Positions 1-6,567 of a stretch of DNA of 61,813 bases are shown here, piece after piece; position 1 is the stretch's first letter, and each line of letters opens with the position of its first letter. The position numbers and the translations under genes are program-made. Source of the stretch: an uncultured Lachnospiraceae bacterium. GTDB taxonomy: Bacteria > Bacillota > Clostridia > Lachnospirales > Lachnospiraceae. Under the pieces are notes generated by a model. It searched no databases, was not told the DNA's origin, and saw nothing but the letters and a program-made list of their open reading frames with translations. Where the stretch lies: NCBI GenBank assembly GCA_910588965.1, contig CAJUSO010000017.1:1-61813 (forward strand), in the 5' to 3' direction.

Positions 1-99
1 CTCCAAATCCTCATGCAGGCTGGCCACCTCCGCGCCCTGTGCCAACAGCAATTGGACCAAATCTTGCGGACGCATCCTATGGAATTCTTTTTCTGTCAT
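1..99 (-). CDS. N-terminus of a small conserved hypothetical protein, cut by the window edge
   Basis: Thirty-three codons are present, starting MTEKEFHRMRPQDLVQ and running off the left edge. The start has a strong ribosome binding site, GGAGGGAAAGC directly before ATG, and a good promoter upstream. The N-terminus resembles small charged, coiled-coil-like hypothetical proteins of Lachnospiraceae, but I know no function for them and the rest of the gene is missing. It is separated from gdhA by that gene's terminator, so it is its own transcription unit. Confidence 0.6.
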   Translation of the reverse strand, partial: MTEKEFHRMRPQDLVQLLLAQGAEVASLHEDLE

Positions 100-151
100 G
101 CTTTCCCTCCATTCCAGGAAACCAGTATGGTTATTTGTCATATCTAGCTAA

Positions 152-180
152 AGTATAGCACAACCTTCTTTTATGTTCAA
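152..180 (-). promoter_or_regulatory. Promoter of the partial gene at the left edge
   Basis: On the minus strand TTGAAC (175-180) and TATACT (152-157) are separated by exactly 17 bases, a near-consensus sigma-A promoter. It lies about 50 bases upstream of the start codon at 99 and just downstream of the gdhA terminator. Confidence 0.7.
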
Positions 181-201
181 CCTTGTACAGACAGGAAAAC
201 G

Positions 202-248
202 AAAAAACGCAGCCGCCGGCAGGATTACATAATCCCTGCCGGCGGCTG
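202..248 (-). terminator. Rho-independent terminator of gdhA
   Basis: The minus strand forms a long GC-rich hairpin (CAGCCGCCGGCAGG paired with its complement, AT-rich loop) followed by GCGTTTTTT. It begins about 20 bases after the gdhA stop codon. Confidence 0.9.
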
Positions 249-266
249 GCTTCTAACTTTGCCCGC

Positions 267-1601
267 TTATACTACCCCTTGGGCAATCATGGCCTCTGCC
301 ACCTTTTCAAATCCTGCGATATTGGCGCCTGCCACATAATCGCCTTCCTTGCCATAACGCTTTGCGGCGTCATCCAGGTTATGGAAAATATTTACCATAA
401 TCCCCTGGAGCTTGCTGTCCACTTCCTCGAAGCTCCAGCTTAAACGCTCGGAGTTCTGGCTCATCTCCAATGCGGAGGTCGCTACGCCGCCTGCATTTGC
501 GGCCTTGCCAGGCGCAAACAGCACTTTGTTCTGCTGCAGGTACTCTGTGGCCTCCAATGTGGTAGGCATATTCGCGCCTTCCGCCACGGCAATGCAGCCA
601 TTTGCCACCAATGCCTTTGCATCCTCCAAAAACAGCTCATTCTGGGTTGCGCAGGGAAGGGCGATATCGCATTTCACGCTCCATACGCCGCGGCCTTCAT
701 GGTACTCTGCGCTTGGGCGCGCCTTGGCATACTCTGTCAAGCGGGCGCGTTTTACTTCTTTTACTTCCTTTAATAAGGTAACGTCAATGCCTTCCGGGTC
801 GTATACCCATCCCGTAGAATCGCTGACGGTCACTACTTTTGCGCCCAGCTGGTGTGCCTTCTGGGTTGCATAAATCGCCACATTCCCGGAACCGGACACG
901 CACACTACCTTGCCCTTCATGTCATGGCCATTGCATTTGAGCATCTCTTCGGTCAGGTACAAGAGCCCATACCCGGTTGCTTCCGTACGCGCCAGGGAGC
1001 CGCCGTAGGAAAGGCCCTTGCCTGTCAGCACGCCTTCATAGGTGCCGCGGATTTTCTTGAACTGGCCGAACATATAGCCGATTTCCCTTGCGCCTGTGCC
1101 AATGTCGCCGGCAGGTACGTCTGTGTCCGCACCGATATACTTGTTCAGCTCTGTCATAAAACTCTGGCAGAACGCCATCACTTCACGGTCAGATTTTCCC
1201 TTCGGGTCGAAATCACAGCCGCCCTTGCCGCCGCCGATAGGAAGCCCGGTCAGGGAATTTTTGAAAATCTGCTCGAAGCCCAGGAATTTGATAATCCCAA
1301 GGTTTACCGAAGGGTGCAGGCGGAGGCCGCCCTTATAAGGCCCAATGCTGTTATTGAACTGCACGCGGTATCCGGTATTCACCTGTACCTGGCCCTTGTC
1401 GTCCACCCATGGCACCCGGAACTTGAACTGCCTGTCCGGCTCGGTCAGGCGCTCCAGCAGCGCCTCCCTGCGGTAGGCCTCCTCATGTGCTTCAATCACC
1501 GGCCTTAAGGATTCCAGCACTTCCTTCACTGCTTGATGGAATTCAGGCTCTGCAGGGTTCTTTGCAATTACGCGTTCTAACACTTCATCAACATAACTCA
1601 T
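267..1601 (-). CDS. gdhA: NADP-type glutamate dehydrogenase
   Basis: Cytosolic hexameric glutamate dehydrogenase, interconverting 2-oxoglutarate plus ammonium and glutamate. The 444-residue length is normal for the family I hexameric class. Visible marks are the substrate-site segment PIGGGKGGCDFDPKGKSD, the preceding GPYKGGLRLHP, the dinucleotide-binding segment VVCVSGSGNVA and the C-terminal AKAANAGGVATSALEMSQN-like region. The start is supported by AGAAGGAGAAAGAGAAA before ATG. It is monocistronic in appearance: a strong terminator follows, and the antiporter gene upstream on the same strand ends 110 bases before it without a clear terminator, so read-through from that unit is possible. 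Preference for NADP over NAD is inferred from overall resemblance to the short hexameric class. Confidence 0.96.
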   Translation of the reverse strand: MSYVDEVLERVIAKNPAEPEFHQAVKEVLESLRPVIEAHEEAYRREALLERLTEPDRQFKFRVPWVDDKGQVQVNTGYRVQFNNSIGPYKGGLRLHPSVNLGIIKFLGFEQIFKNSLTGLPIGGGKGGCDFDPKGKSDREVMAFCQSFMTELNKYIGADTDVPAGDIGTGAREIGYMFGQFKKIRGTYEGVLTGKGLSYGGSLARTEATGYGLLYLTEEMLKCNGHDMKGKVVCVSGSGNVAIYATQKAHQLGAKVVTVSDSTGWVYDPEGIDVTLLKEVKEVKRARLTEYAKARPSAEYHEGRGVWSVKCDIALPCATQNELFLEDAKALVANGCIAVAEGANMPTTLEATEYLQQNKVLFAPGKAANAGGVATSALEMSQNSERLSWSFEEVDSKLQGIMVNIFHNLDDAAKRYGKEGDYVAGANIAGFEKVAEAMIAQGVV

Positions 1602-1710
1602 TTTCTCTTTCTCCTTCTATTTAATAGTCTGTTATCTTTTTCAGGTTTTATTGTAAACTTCTTTGATTTATTTTGCAATCTTTTTTTTATTTCCCTGGCA
1701 GGGGCATGGC

Positions 1711-3333
1711 TTATATGGCCTTTTCCTCGCCACGGAGCATCTTAACCACGCACAATACCCCAAGCATCAGCACAATCCCAACCGGGAGGGCAATCCAGGC
1801 TGTCCGCACGAACCCTGCCACAAGATAAGTCACGAAGGACACTGCCGCTGCCGTGATGGCGTAGGGGAGCTGTGTGGACACATGGTTCACGTGGCTGCAC
1901 TGGGCGCCTGCCGAAGCCATAATCGTGGTGTCCGAAATAGGGGAGCAGTGGTCCCCGCACACCGCGCCTGCCATACAGGCGGAAATGGAGATAATCATCA
2001 TATTGGGGTCGCTTTGGGCAAACACCGCCACTACGATGGGGATCAGGATGCCGAAGGTCCCCCAGGAGGTCCCTGTGGCAAATGCCAGGAAGCAGCCCAC
2101 CAGGAAAATAATGGCTGGCAGGAAGCCGACGAGGCCCTTTGCATTGGATTCCACCAGCCCTGCCACATAATCGGCAGCGCCAAGGCTATCCGTCATGGCC
2201 TTCAGCGTCCAGGCCAGGGCCAGGATTAAGATGGCCGGCACCATAGCCTTAAAGCCTTCCGGCACACAGGCCATAGACTGCCCGAATTTTAAAGTCCGGC
2301 GGATTGCATAGAACACAACTGTAATCAGGAAGGCAAAGAAGCTGCCCAATACCAGCCCTACCGAAGCGTCGCTCTTAGAAAATGCCGTCACAAAACTTTC
2401 CCCGCCAAAAAAACCGCCTGTGTAGAGCAGGCCAACCACGCAGCTTGCAATCAGCACCAAAATAGGGAATACCAGGTCCAGCACCGTACCATGTGCATTC
2501 CCTGTTTCCTCCTTTGCATTGGCATAGGGCCGGTCCGGCGTAGTGAACAGATCCCCTGCCTTGGCATTTTCCTCATGCCTCCTCATGGGGCCGAATTCCA
2601 CCTCCAAAAGCACCATGCCCACCATCATGACGATAGTCAGCAACGCATAGAAGTTATACGGGATGGCACGGACAAAGATGGAAAGGCCGTCCTCCCCCTT
2701 CACAAACCCCGTAACAGCCGCCGCCCAAGAAGAAACCGGGGCAATGATGCAGATTGGCGCTGCCGTCGCGTCTATCAGGTAGGAAAGCTTTGCCCTGGAT
2801 ACCTTATGCTTGTCTGCAACTGGCCGCATCACGCTCCCCACGGTCAGGCAGTTAAAATAATCGTCAACAAAAATCAGCACGCCCAACAGGATGGTGGCAA
2901 GCTGCGCCCCCGTGCGGGTCTTAATATGTACGCTGGCCCACCGCCCAAAAGCCGCGGAGCCCCCCGCCTGGTTCATCATGCAGACCAGGATGCCCAGGAT
3001 AACCAGAAATACCAGGATACCCACATTGTAGCTGTCGGACAGCACCCCGATAATCCCATCCTGGAAGACATGGGTGACTGTGCGCTCAAAGGTAAAGCCG
3101 GAATAGAACAGGCCCCCAATCAAAATGCCTACAAACAAAGAACTGTATACCTCTTTCGTAATCAGGGCTAACACGATTGCCACGATTGGGGGCAGCAGCG
3201 CCCAGAACGTGGCGTACATCGCAGGCTGGTATCCCTCCGCCTCTTCCGCCGCAAATACAAGCATCGGGCTGCACATTGCCGCTAACGCAGCCGCCGGGGC
3301 CGCCCACATCCATTTGTGCTTGGTCTTCCTCAT
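1711..3333 (-). CDS. NhaC-family Na+/H+ antiporter-like transporter, probably lysine-related
   Basis: A polytopic membrane protein of about 540 residues with an N-terminal signal-like hydrophobic stretch and roughly a dozen membrane segments, matching the NhaC/MleN antiporter family (for example EGYQPAMYATFWALLPPIVA, then VYSSLFVGILIGG, and the later GTSWGTFGILIPIVVA). The start was placed at the second of two adjacent ATGs (3333), six bases after AAAGGA; the ATG at 3336 is possible. Longer starts would lie inside the riboswitch terminator and are excluded. A lysine riboswitch and an attenuator hairpin precede the gene. Lysine riboswitches are known to control NhaC-family members thought to move lysine, so the substrate may be lysine rather than only sodium; that is inference from the control element. 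Confidence 0.88.
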   Translation of the reverse strand: MRKTKHKWMWAAPAAALAAMCSPMLVFAAEEAEGYQPAMYATFWALLPPIVAIVLALITKEVYSSLFVGILIGGLFYSGFTFERTVTHVFQDGIIGVLSDSYNVGILVFLVILGILVCMMNQAGGSAAFGRWASVHIKTRTGAQLATILLGVLIFVDDYFNCLTVGSVMRPVADKHKVSRAKLSYLIDATAAPICIIAPVSSWAAAVTGFVKGEDGLSIFVRAIPYNFYALLTIVMMVGMVLLEVEFGPMRRHEENAKAGDLFTTPDRPYANAKEETGNAHGTVLDLVFPILVLIASCVVGLLYTGGFFGGESFVTAFSKSDASVGLVLGSFFAFLITVVFYAIRRTLKFGQSMACVPEGFKAMVPAILILALAWTLKAMTDSLGAADYVAGLVESNAKGLVGFLPAIIFLVGCFLAFATGTSWGTFGILIPIVVAVFAQSDPNMMIISISACMAGAVCGDHCSPISDTTIMASAGAQCSHVNHVSTQLPYAITAAAVSFVTYLVAGFVRTAWIALPVGIVLMLGVLCVVKMLRGEEKAI

Positions 3334-3360
3334 CATATGTCCTTTCCCTTTCCTTGTAGA

Positions 3361-3425
3361 ATAAAAAAACAGGCTCCATACCTCGAACAATGCTTCCCGG
3401 AAGCAGATTCATGGCATAAAGTCTG
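3361..3425 (-). terminator. Attenuator terminator of the lysine riboswitch
   Basis: On the minus strand AACAGACTTTATGCC pairs, with one mismatch and G-U pairs, with GGTATGGAGCCTGTT; an inner GCTTCC/GGAAGC hairpin caps it and a run of seven T follows. It lies between the aptamer and the ribosome binding site of the NhaC-family gene, which is what a lysine-dependent off-switch needs. Confidence 0.85.
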
Positions 3426-3449
3426 TTTATTCCATTCCTTATTATATCC

Positions 3450-3635
3450 CATGATAGCGCTCCACTGATGTGACAGCCTGCAGCATATTCTGCTGCAGGC
3501 CAGGGACAGCGCCTTTCCAGGACGGCTCCTGCCCCTTCGGCGGCATCCCCTTCCACATGCACCCAGAGCCTTGTAAACAGCCCCTGCCTGGATCTATGCT
3601 GCATGTTACTCATGAATCCCGCGCCTCTATCAAGT
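3450..3635 (-). promoter_or_regulatory. Lysine riboswitch (L-box) aptamer
   Basis: Read on the minus strand the segment contains the conserved L-box blocks in order: GATAGAGGCGCG near the 5' end, GAGTAACATGC, AAGGGGATGCCGCCGAAG, CAGGCTGTCAC and finally GTGGAGCGCTATCA, which closes the P1 stem against GATAG. These follow the arrangement of the Bacillus subtilis lysC leader (GATAGAGGTGCG ... GCCGAAG ... GGCTGTCA ... GAGGGCTATC). It is followed by a terminator hairpin and then the NhaC-family gene. Assignment is by motif reading only. Confidence 0.9.
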
Positions 3636-3653
3636 CCATTATCCTTCTATTAA

Positions 3654-3682
3654 GTTGTATCATGTTCCACTGGATCTGTCAA
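3654..3682 (-). promoter_or_regulatory. Promoter of the lysine riboswitch unit
   Basis: TTGACA (3677-3682) and TACAAC (3654-3659) are 17 bases apart on the minus strand. The -35 box lies within the last codons of the upstream HD-domain gene, and transcription would start about where the aptamer begins. Confidence 0.6.
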
Positions 3683-4136
3683 GGAGTATCTTGCGGGCTT
3701 CCTGATACTTCACGCGCCATACTTCCTTCTGCCTCTCTGCCACAGATTCCACGCCCAGCAGGCGGGTCTCGTCGGAATTGTGCTCCAAATCTGCCAGCTT
3801 CACAACCGTAGCAATCCGATTCCCCCTGATTTTACGCACATACTCAAAATAACTTTCCTGAGGGTTATGGGTCAGCAGCGCCACTGCCTGTATGACCTCT
3901 GGGGGGAAATCCTGTGCCAGCTGCTCCAGCGTAACATCCGTATCCTCCACAATATCATGGAGCAGCGCCACGCAAGCGGAGGCCTCATCCTCCATCTGCT
4001 CTGCCAAATGGAGGGGATGGAACACATAGGGCACGCCGCCTGCATCCACCTGCCCGCGATGGGCGTCATAAGCGATTTTCATTGCCTTCTTGGTCAATGG
4101 TGTATAAATCAAAACATCTACCCTCCGCATTGCCAT
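3660..4136 (-). CDS. Small HD-domain hydrolase of the RelA/SpoT hydrolase (MESH1-like) type
   Basis: A 158-residue single-domain protein. Metal-binding HD positions are visible: H26 in AHRGQ, H40 in VFHPLHLAEQM, H60-D61 in LLHDIVEDT with E64-D65, and D116/N120 in KLADLEHN. This set is the hydrolase half of RelA/SpoT proteins without the synthetase, TGS or ACT domains, so a (p)ppGpp or related nucleotide 3'-pyrophosphohydrolase is the likely activity; the real substrate is unknown. The ATG lies 2 bases after the stop of the upstream lipoprotein gene, so the two are co-transcribed and probably translationally coupled. Its last codons carry the -35 box of the next unit. Confidence 0.82.
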   Translation of the reverse strand: MAMRRVDVLIYTPLTKKAMKIAYDAHRGQVDAGGVPYVFHPLHLAEQMEDEASACVALLHDIVEDTDVTLEQLAQDFPPEVIQAVALLTHNPQESYFEYVRKIRGNRIATVVKLADLEHNSDETRLLGVESVAERQKEVWRVKYQEARKILLDRSSGT

Positions 4137-4138
4137 GC

Positions 4139-5338
4139 CTACTCTTCCAAATCCTCATCTCCCCCGTCGTCAAGCTCCATTTCCTCTGCATCCAGGTCAT
4201 CTGAGGATACCTCGCTGACCTTTGCGGAGCTATACAGGAAATCAACGACCTTATTGCGCAAAAGCTGCCTCATAATATAATCCTTGCCATATTCCTCTTC
4301 ATAGGATTCCAGGGAATCATACCCCTCTTCTTCCATCATCTTGCCGGCCTCTTCCTTGTACTCCTTATCCTGGACCTCAAGCCCTTCCTTCTCTGCAATG
4401 GCCTGGACGACCAGCGCCTCGTTGACCTGGGCCAGCGCTTCTGCCTTGAGGTCATCCTCGCTCCCCACATACTCTTCCAGGAATTCTTCATATTCCATTC
4501 CCATAAATTCAGCAAAAAGCTGGTAGTTCTCAACCGCTTCCCCATAAATGGTATCGTAAAGCTCCTGCGGGTATCCTGTCAGGGTGGCGTTCCCCACCGC
4601 CTGGCTCAGCGCCTCCTCCCCTGCTTCCAGCGCGGAATTTTCCTTCTCGCTTTCTAAGATTTCTTCCTTCTTCTGCGCCTCGTATTCTGCTACTGTCTTG
4701 CAGTCCGACACGCTTGCCACATAGGCGTCATTGTATTCCGGCACGTTAATCTCGCTGATGGAGTGGATTGTTACGGTAAATTCTACCTCTTTCCCCCCTA
4801 ATTCCTCATCGTAATCCTCAGGGAATGTGGTAGTAAACGTAACGGTCTCGCCAGATTTCTTCCCCACCAGGTTCGCCTCAAAGTCCTCCAGGAATTCCCC
4901 ATTCCCCAGGACCAGGTCATAGTCCTCGCCGCTCCCCCCATCAAACTCCTGCCCATCTACCGTCCCCTTGAAGTCGATATTCACATTGTCGCCTTCTTGG
5001 GCAGGCCTGTCCGTAACATCCTTGTACTCTGCATTTTCCTCTATCTCCCCCTGGATGTACATCTCTACATCTTCATCTGTCACTTCCGGGATGATATATT
5101 CCACCGGAAGCCCCTTATACTCGCCCAGTGTCACATAATCCCCCGCGCTATCGCTTAATGCTCCCTCCTGGCCCGCCTTATCCTGGCTTGTCCCAGCCTC
5201 ATCCTGGCCCGCCTTATCCTGGCTTGTCCCAGCCTCATCCTTTGTGCCAGTCCCAGTACCTTTCTTCCCGCCGCACCCGGCAAACACCGTAAGGCCTATG
5301 CAAGCCATCGTTACCAATAAAATCTTTTTTCTCTTCAT
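4139..5338 (-). CDS. Trigger-factor-like FKBP-type peptidyl-prolyl isomerase lipoprotein
   Basis: A 399-residue exported lipoprotein. The signal peptide ends in a lipobox with C22 (VFAGCGG). After a linker with repeated AGTSQDKAGQ units (about residues 33-60) comes an FKBP-like domain (about 95-195; GDNVNIDFKGTVDG, FDGGSGEDYDLVLG, GEFLEDFEANLVG), then a helical region resembling the trigger-factor C-terminal domain, ending in a strongly acidic tail. It resembles trigger factor without the ribosome-binding N-domain, relocated to the outer face of the membrane, so a folding helper for exported proteins is likely. Start: GAGGCATATTAT then ATG. It is followed 2 bases later by the HD hydrolase gene. 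Confidence 0.88.
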   Translation of the reverse strand: MKRKKILLVTMACIGLTVFAGCGGKKGTGTGTKDEAGTSQDKAGQDEAGTSQDKAGQEGALSDSAGDYVTLGEYKGLPVEYIIPEVTDEDVEMYIQGEIEENAEYKDVTDRPAQEGDNVNIDFKGTVDGQEFDGGSGEDYDLVLGNGEFLEDFEANLVGKKSGETVTFTTTFPEDYDEELGGKEVEFTVTIHSISEINVPEYNDAYVASVSDCKTVAEYEAQKKEEILESEKENSALEAGEEALSQAVGNATLTGYPQELYDTIYGEAVENYQLFAEFMGMEYEEFLEEYVGSEDDLKAEALAQVNEALVVQAIAEKEGLEVQDKEYKEEAGKMMEEEGYDSLESYEEEYGKDYIMRQLLRNKVVDFLYSSAKVSEVSSDDLDAEEMELDDGGDEDLEE

Positions 5339-5449
5339 ATAATATGCCTCGTTTTCTGAATTTTTTTATATGCTGCAAGACCATTATAACAGATTATTTT
5401 GAAAAAAGTATGATGAATCTTATTTTTTTACGATAGAATTTACAAAATC

Positions 5450-5507
5450 TAAAAAAAACGCCAAACAAAGCCAGGCGCATCCTGCTTCACGGCGGATGCG
5501 CCTGGCT
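5450..5507 (-). terminator. Terminator after the membrane-anchored protein gene
   Basis: A perfect 14-bp stem (AGCCAGGCGCATCC, 5469-5482, against 5494-5507) is followed on the minus strand by TTGTTTGGCG and then eight T. It separates the peptide/kinase region from the trigger-factor-like lipoprotein gene. The 10 bases between stem and T-tract are more than usual. Confidence 0.7.
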
Positions 5508-5606
5508 CCCTTGCAGGATTCCCTGCCCAGACTGCAACTCATATATGTGACTCCGCTCAAACCCCTATGGCACATGAAACCGCCATAGACTTCCTGCCAC
5601 TTACCC

Positions 5607-6050
5607 TTATGGGCGGATGGAGGTATCGACTTTCCACTTCCCTTCCTCGCTGTCACGAGTCAAAATCCATTGCCTGGTTTGTTCCGTGTTATTTTCTCCA
5701 ACACCGTCATAACCATGCAGCCTCACATAGACGGATCTGAAAACGATTACGTTTTCCATGCCGCCTATTTCCCCTGTTTCTGCCATGGCAAGCATCTGGG
5801 GATAGGCTTCTTCTTCCTGGTATGATATTTCCCTTATTTCAAACCCTGGCATATTCAGGAAAAAATAACATTTCAAAACGCTTGCAGCTTCCTCTATCTC
5901 GTCAGCCGTGTAGAGCTCCGACTCACCGATTTCCACTTCCACATGATAGATATGGCCTGTGTCGAACTCCAGCACATATAAAACCACAAGCATTAGGATA
6001 GGCAGGATCATGATAATGGCATTGCCGAAATGTCCTGACTTTGCCTTCAT
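5607..6050 (-). CDS. Small membrane-anchored protein of unknown function
   Basis: A 147-residue protein with a single N-terminal membrane segment (about residues 11-29) and an extracytoplasmic domain rich in acidic residues. The C-terminal part, WILTRDSEEGKWKVDTS, and the segment VLKCYFFLNMPGFEIREISYQEE resemble small secreted or membrane-anchored proteins of Firmicutes that end in a W-x-x-x-x-D-x-x-G-x-W motif; I recall no function for them and give no family name. The start is clear (GAGGGGTGAGCT before ATG) and it begins 15 bases after the 33-residue ORF. It is the last gene of the minus-strand series that starts with the LytTR regulator. Confidence 0.7.
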   Translation of the reverse strand: MKAKSGHFGNAIIMILPILMLVVLYVLEFDTGHIYHVEVEIGESELYTADEIEEAASVLKCYFFLNMPGFEIREISYQEEEAYPQMLAMAETGEIGGMENVIVFRSVYVRLHGYDGVGENNTEQTRQWILTRDSEEGKWKVDTSIRP

Positions 6051-6065
6051 AGCTCACCCCTCATT

Positions 6066-6167
6066 TCATCTCCCGTTGCTCTTAATCCCTTTCATAGCAC
6101 ACTTTGCTATTCCCATTAAAATTCCCAGATATGCCACGAGGAAGGCTGCCTTTCTGATACGTTTCAT
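6066..6167 (-). CDS. 33-residue hydrophobic basic peptide ORF
   Basis: The ORF starts MKRIRKAAFLVAYLGI and continues with a hydrophobic stretch containing one cysteine (GIAKC), ending in a basic tail. The pattern is that of a short membrane-inserting or secreted peptide: basic start, 12-16 hydrophobic residues, basic end. The ribosome binding site is moderate (AAGAGAG, 6 bases before ATG). It lies 15 bases upstream of the membrane-anchored protein gene on the same strand. A peptide signal or a membrane micro-protein are both possible; it may also be a translated leader. Confidence 0.5.
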   Translation of the reverse strand: MKRIRKAAFLVAYLGILMGIAKCAMKGIKSNGR

Positions 6168-6203
6168 GTCCAACTCTCTTATCTGCATCCCTGCATTTTC
6201 ATG

Positions 6204-6278
6204 TTACTTTTTTCTTATGTAGGCTGCTTTGTCTTTGATATTATTGCTTTGTCTTTCATACGTTGCTTTGTCTTTCAT
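6204..6278 (-). CDS. Possible 24-residue ORF built from 19-bp repeats
   Basis: A minus-strand ORF starting MKDKATYERQ, highly charged, with KDKA appearing twice because the DNA consists of 19-bp tandem repeats read in different frames. The ribosome binding site is weak (CAGG). It lies between the 20- and 33-residue ORFs. Coding status is doubtful; it may simply be repeat DNA. Confidence 0.22.
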   Translation of the reverse strand: MKDKATYERQSNNIKDKAAYIRKK

Positions 6279-6281
6279 ACG
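6222..6281. repeat. 19-bp tandem repeat, about three units
   Basis: Two identical 19-bp copies (6244-6262 and 6263-6281; TTGCTTTGTCTTTCATACG on plus) follow a diverged third copy at about 6222-6240. The unit is not a multiple of three. The array sits within the transcript of the peptide ORFs after the LytTR kinase gene. Confidence 0.85.
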
Positions 6282-6339
6282 TTGCCTGCTTGCTGATTTT
6301 CTTTCCCAGATTATTCCCTTCGGCCTGACGGAGGCTCCG

Positions 6340-6402
6340 TTATTTCCATCCAAAAAGCATCTTCAGCCATTCCCACATCAAATCACCGGCTCCTAAAAAC
6401 AT
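6340..6402 (-). CDS. 20-residue amphipathic peptide ORF with a very strong ribosome binding site
   Basis: The full product is MFLGAGDLMWEWLKMLFGWK: 20 residues, rich in W, F, L and M, with charges at D7, E11, K14 and K20. The start codon follows AGTGGAGGTGAGCAT, a near-perfect Shine-Dalgarno sequence that would be surprising by chance. Size and amphipathic pattern recall staphylococcal phenol-soluble modulins, which are controlled directly by the LytTR regulator AgrA; here too the ORF lies just downstream of two LytTR-like boxes and a promoter. It has no cysteine, so it is not an AgrD-type thiolactone precursor. Function as toxin, signal or leader is inference. Confidence 0.6.
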   Translation of the reverse strand: MFLGAGDLMWEWLKMLFGWK

Positions 6403-6499
6403 ATGCTCACCTCCACTTCCTGTATAGATTCAGTATTCGTAAAACTGCCCAGGCATTAAACTAAAGAATGAAGGCTGTGCTTTACAATCACCTATAACC

Positions 6500-6567
6500 A
6501 TCATAATCCCCGGCTTTTCCTTCCACAAGAAGAAAGGACTGAACGGTCGGATTTTGGAATAAACGGT
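6500..6567 (-). promoter_or_regulatory. Putative LytTR-box promoter of the peptide ORFs
   Basis: On the minus strand two direct repeats, ACCGTTTAT (6559-6567) and ACCGTTCAG (6539-6547), start 20 bases apart. This resembles the paired sites of LytTR regulators such as AgrA and VirR. Eleven bases further are TTGTGG (6523-6528) and TATGAT (6500-6505) with 17-base spacing. Transcription would start about 90 bases before the 20-residue ORF. The first box overlaps the stop codon of the kinase gene. Confidence 0.5.

Noticed and set aside
852..1508. 218-codon plus-strand ORF opposite gdhA
   Set aside because: It is the codon-periodic shadow of gdhA, without ribosome binding site or family resemblance; the same holds for other long antisense frames, for example opposite glnA, folC and the ABC genes.
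3086..3613. 175-codon ORF on minus overlapping the NhaC gene start
   Set aside because: It runs through the lysine riboswitch and terminator and then in the wrong frame of the antiporter gene; no ribosome binding site.
6066..6402. AgrD-type cyclic peptide precursor after the LytTR kinase
   Set aside because: No ORF shows the hydrophobic leader, core cysteine with aromatic tail and acidic C-terminus of AgrD, and no AgrB protease gene is nearby.
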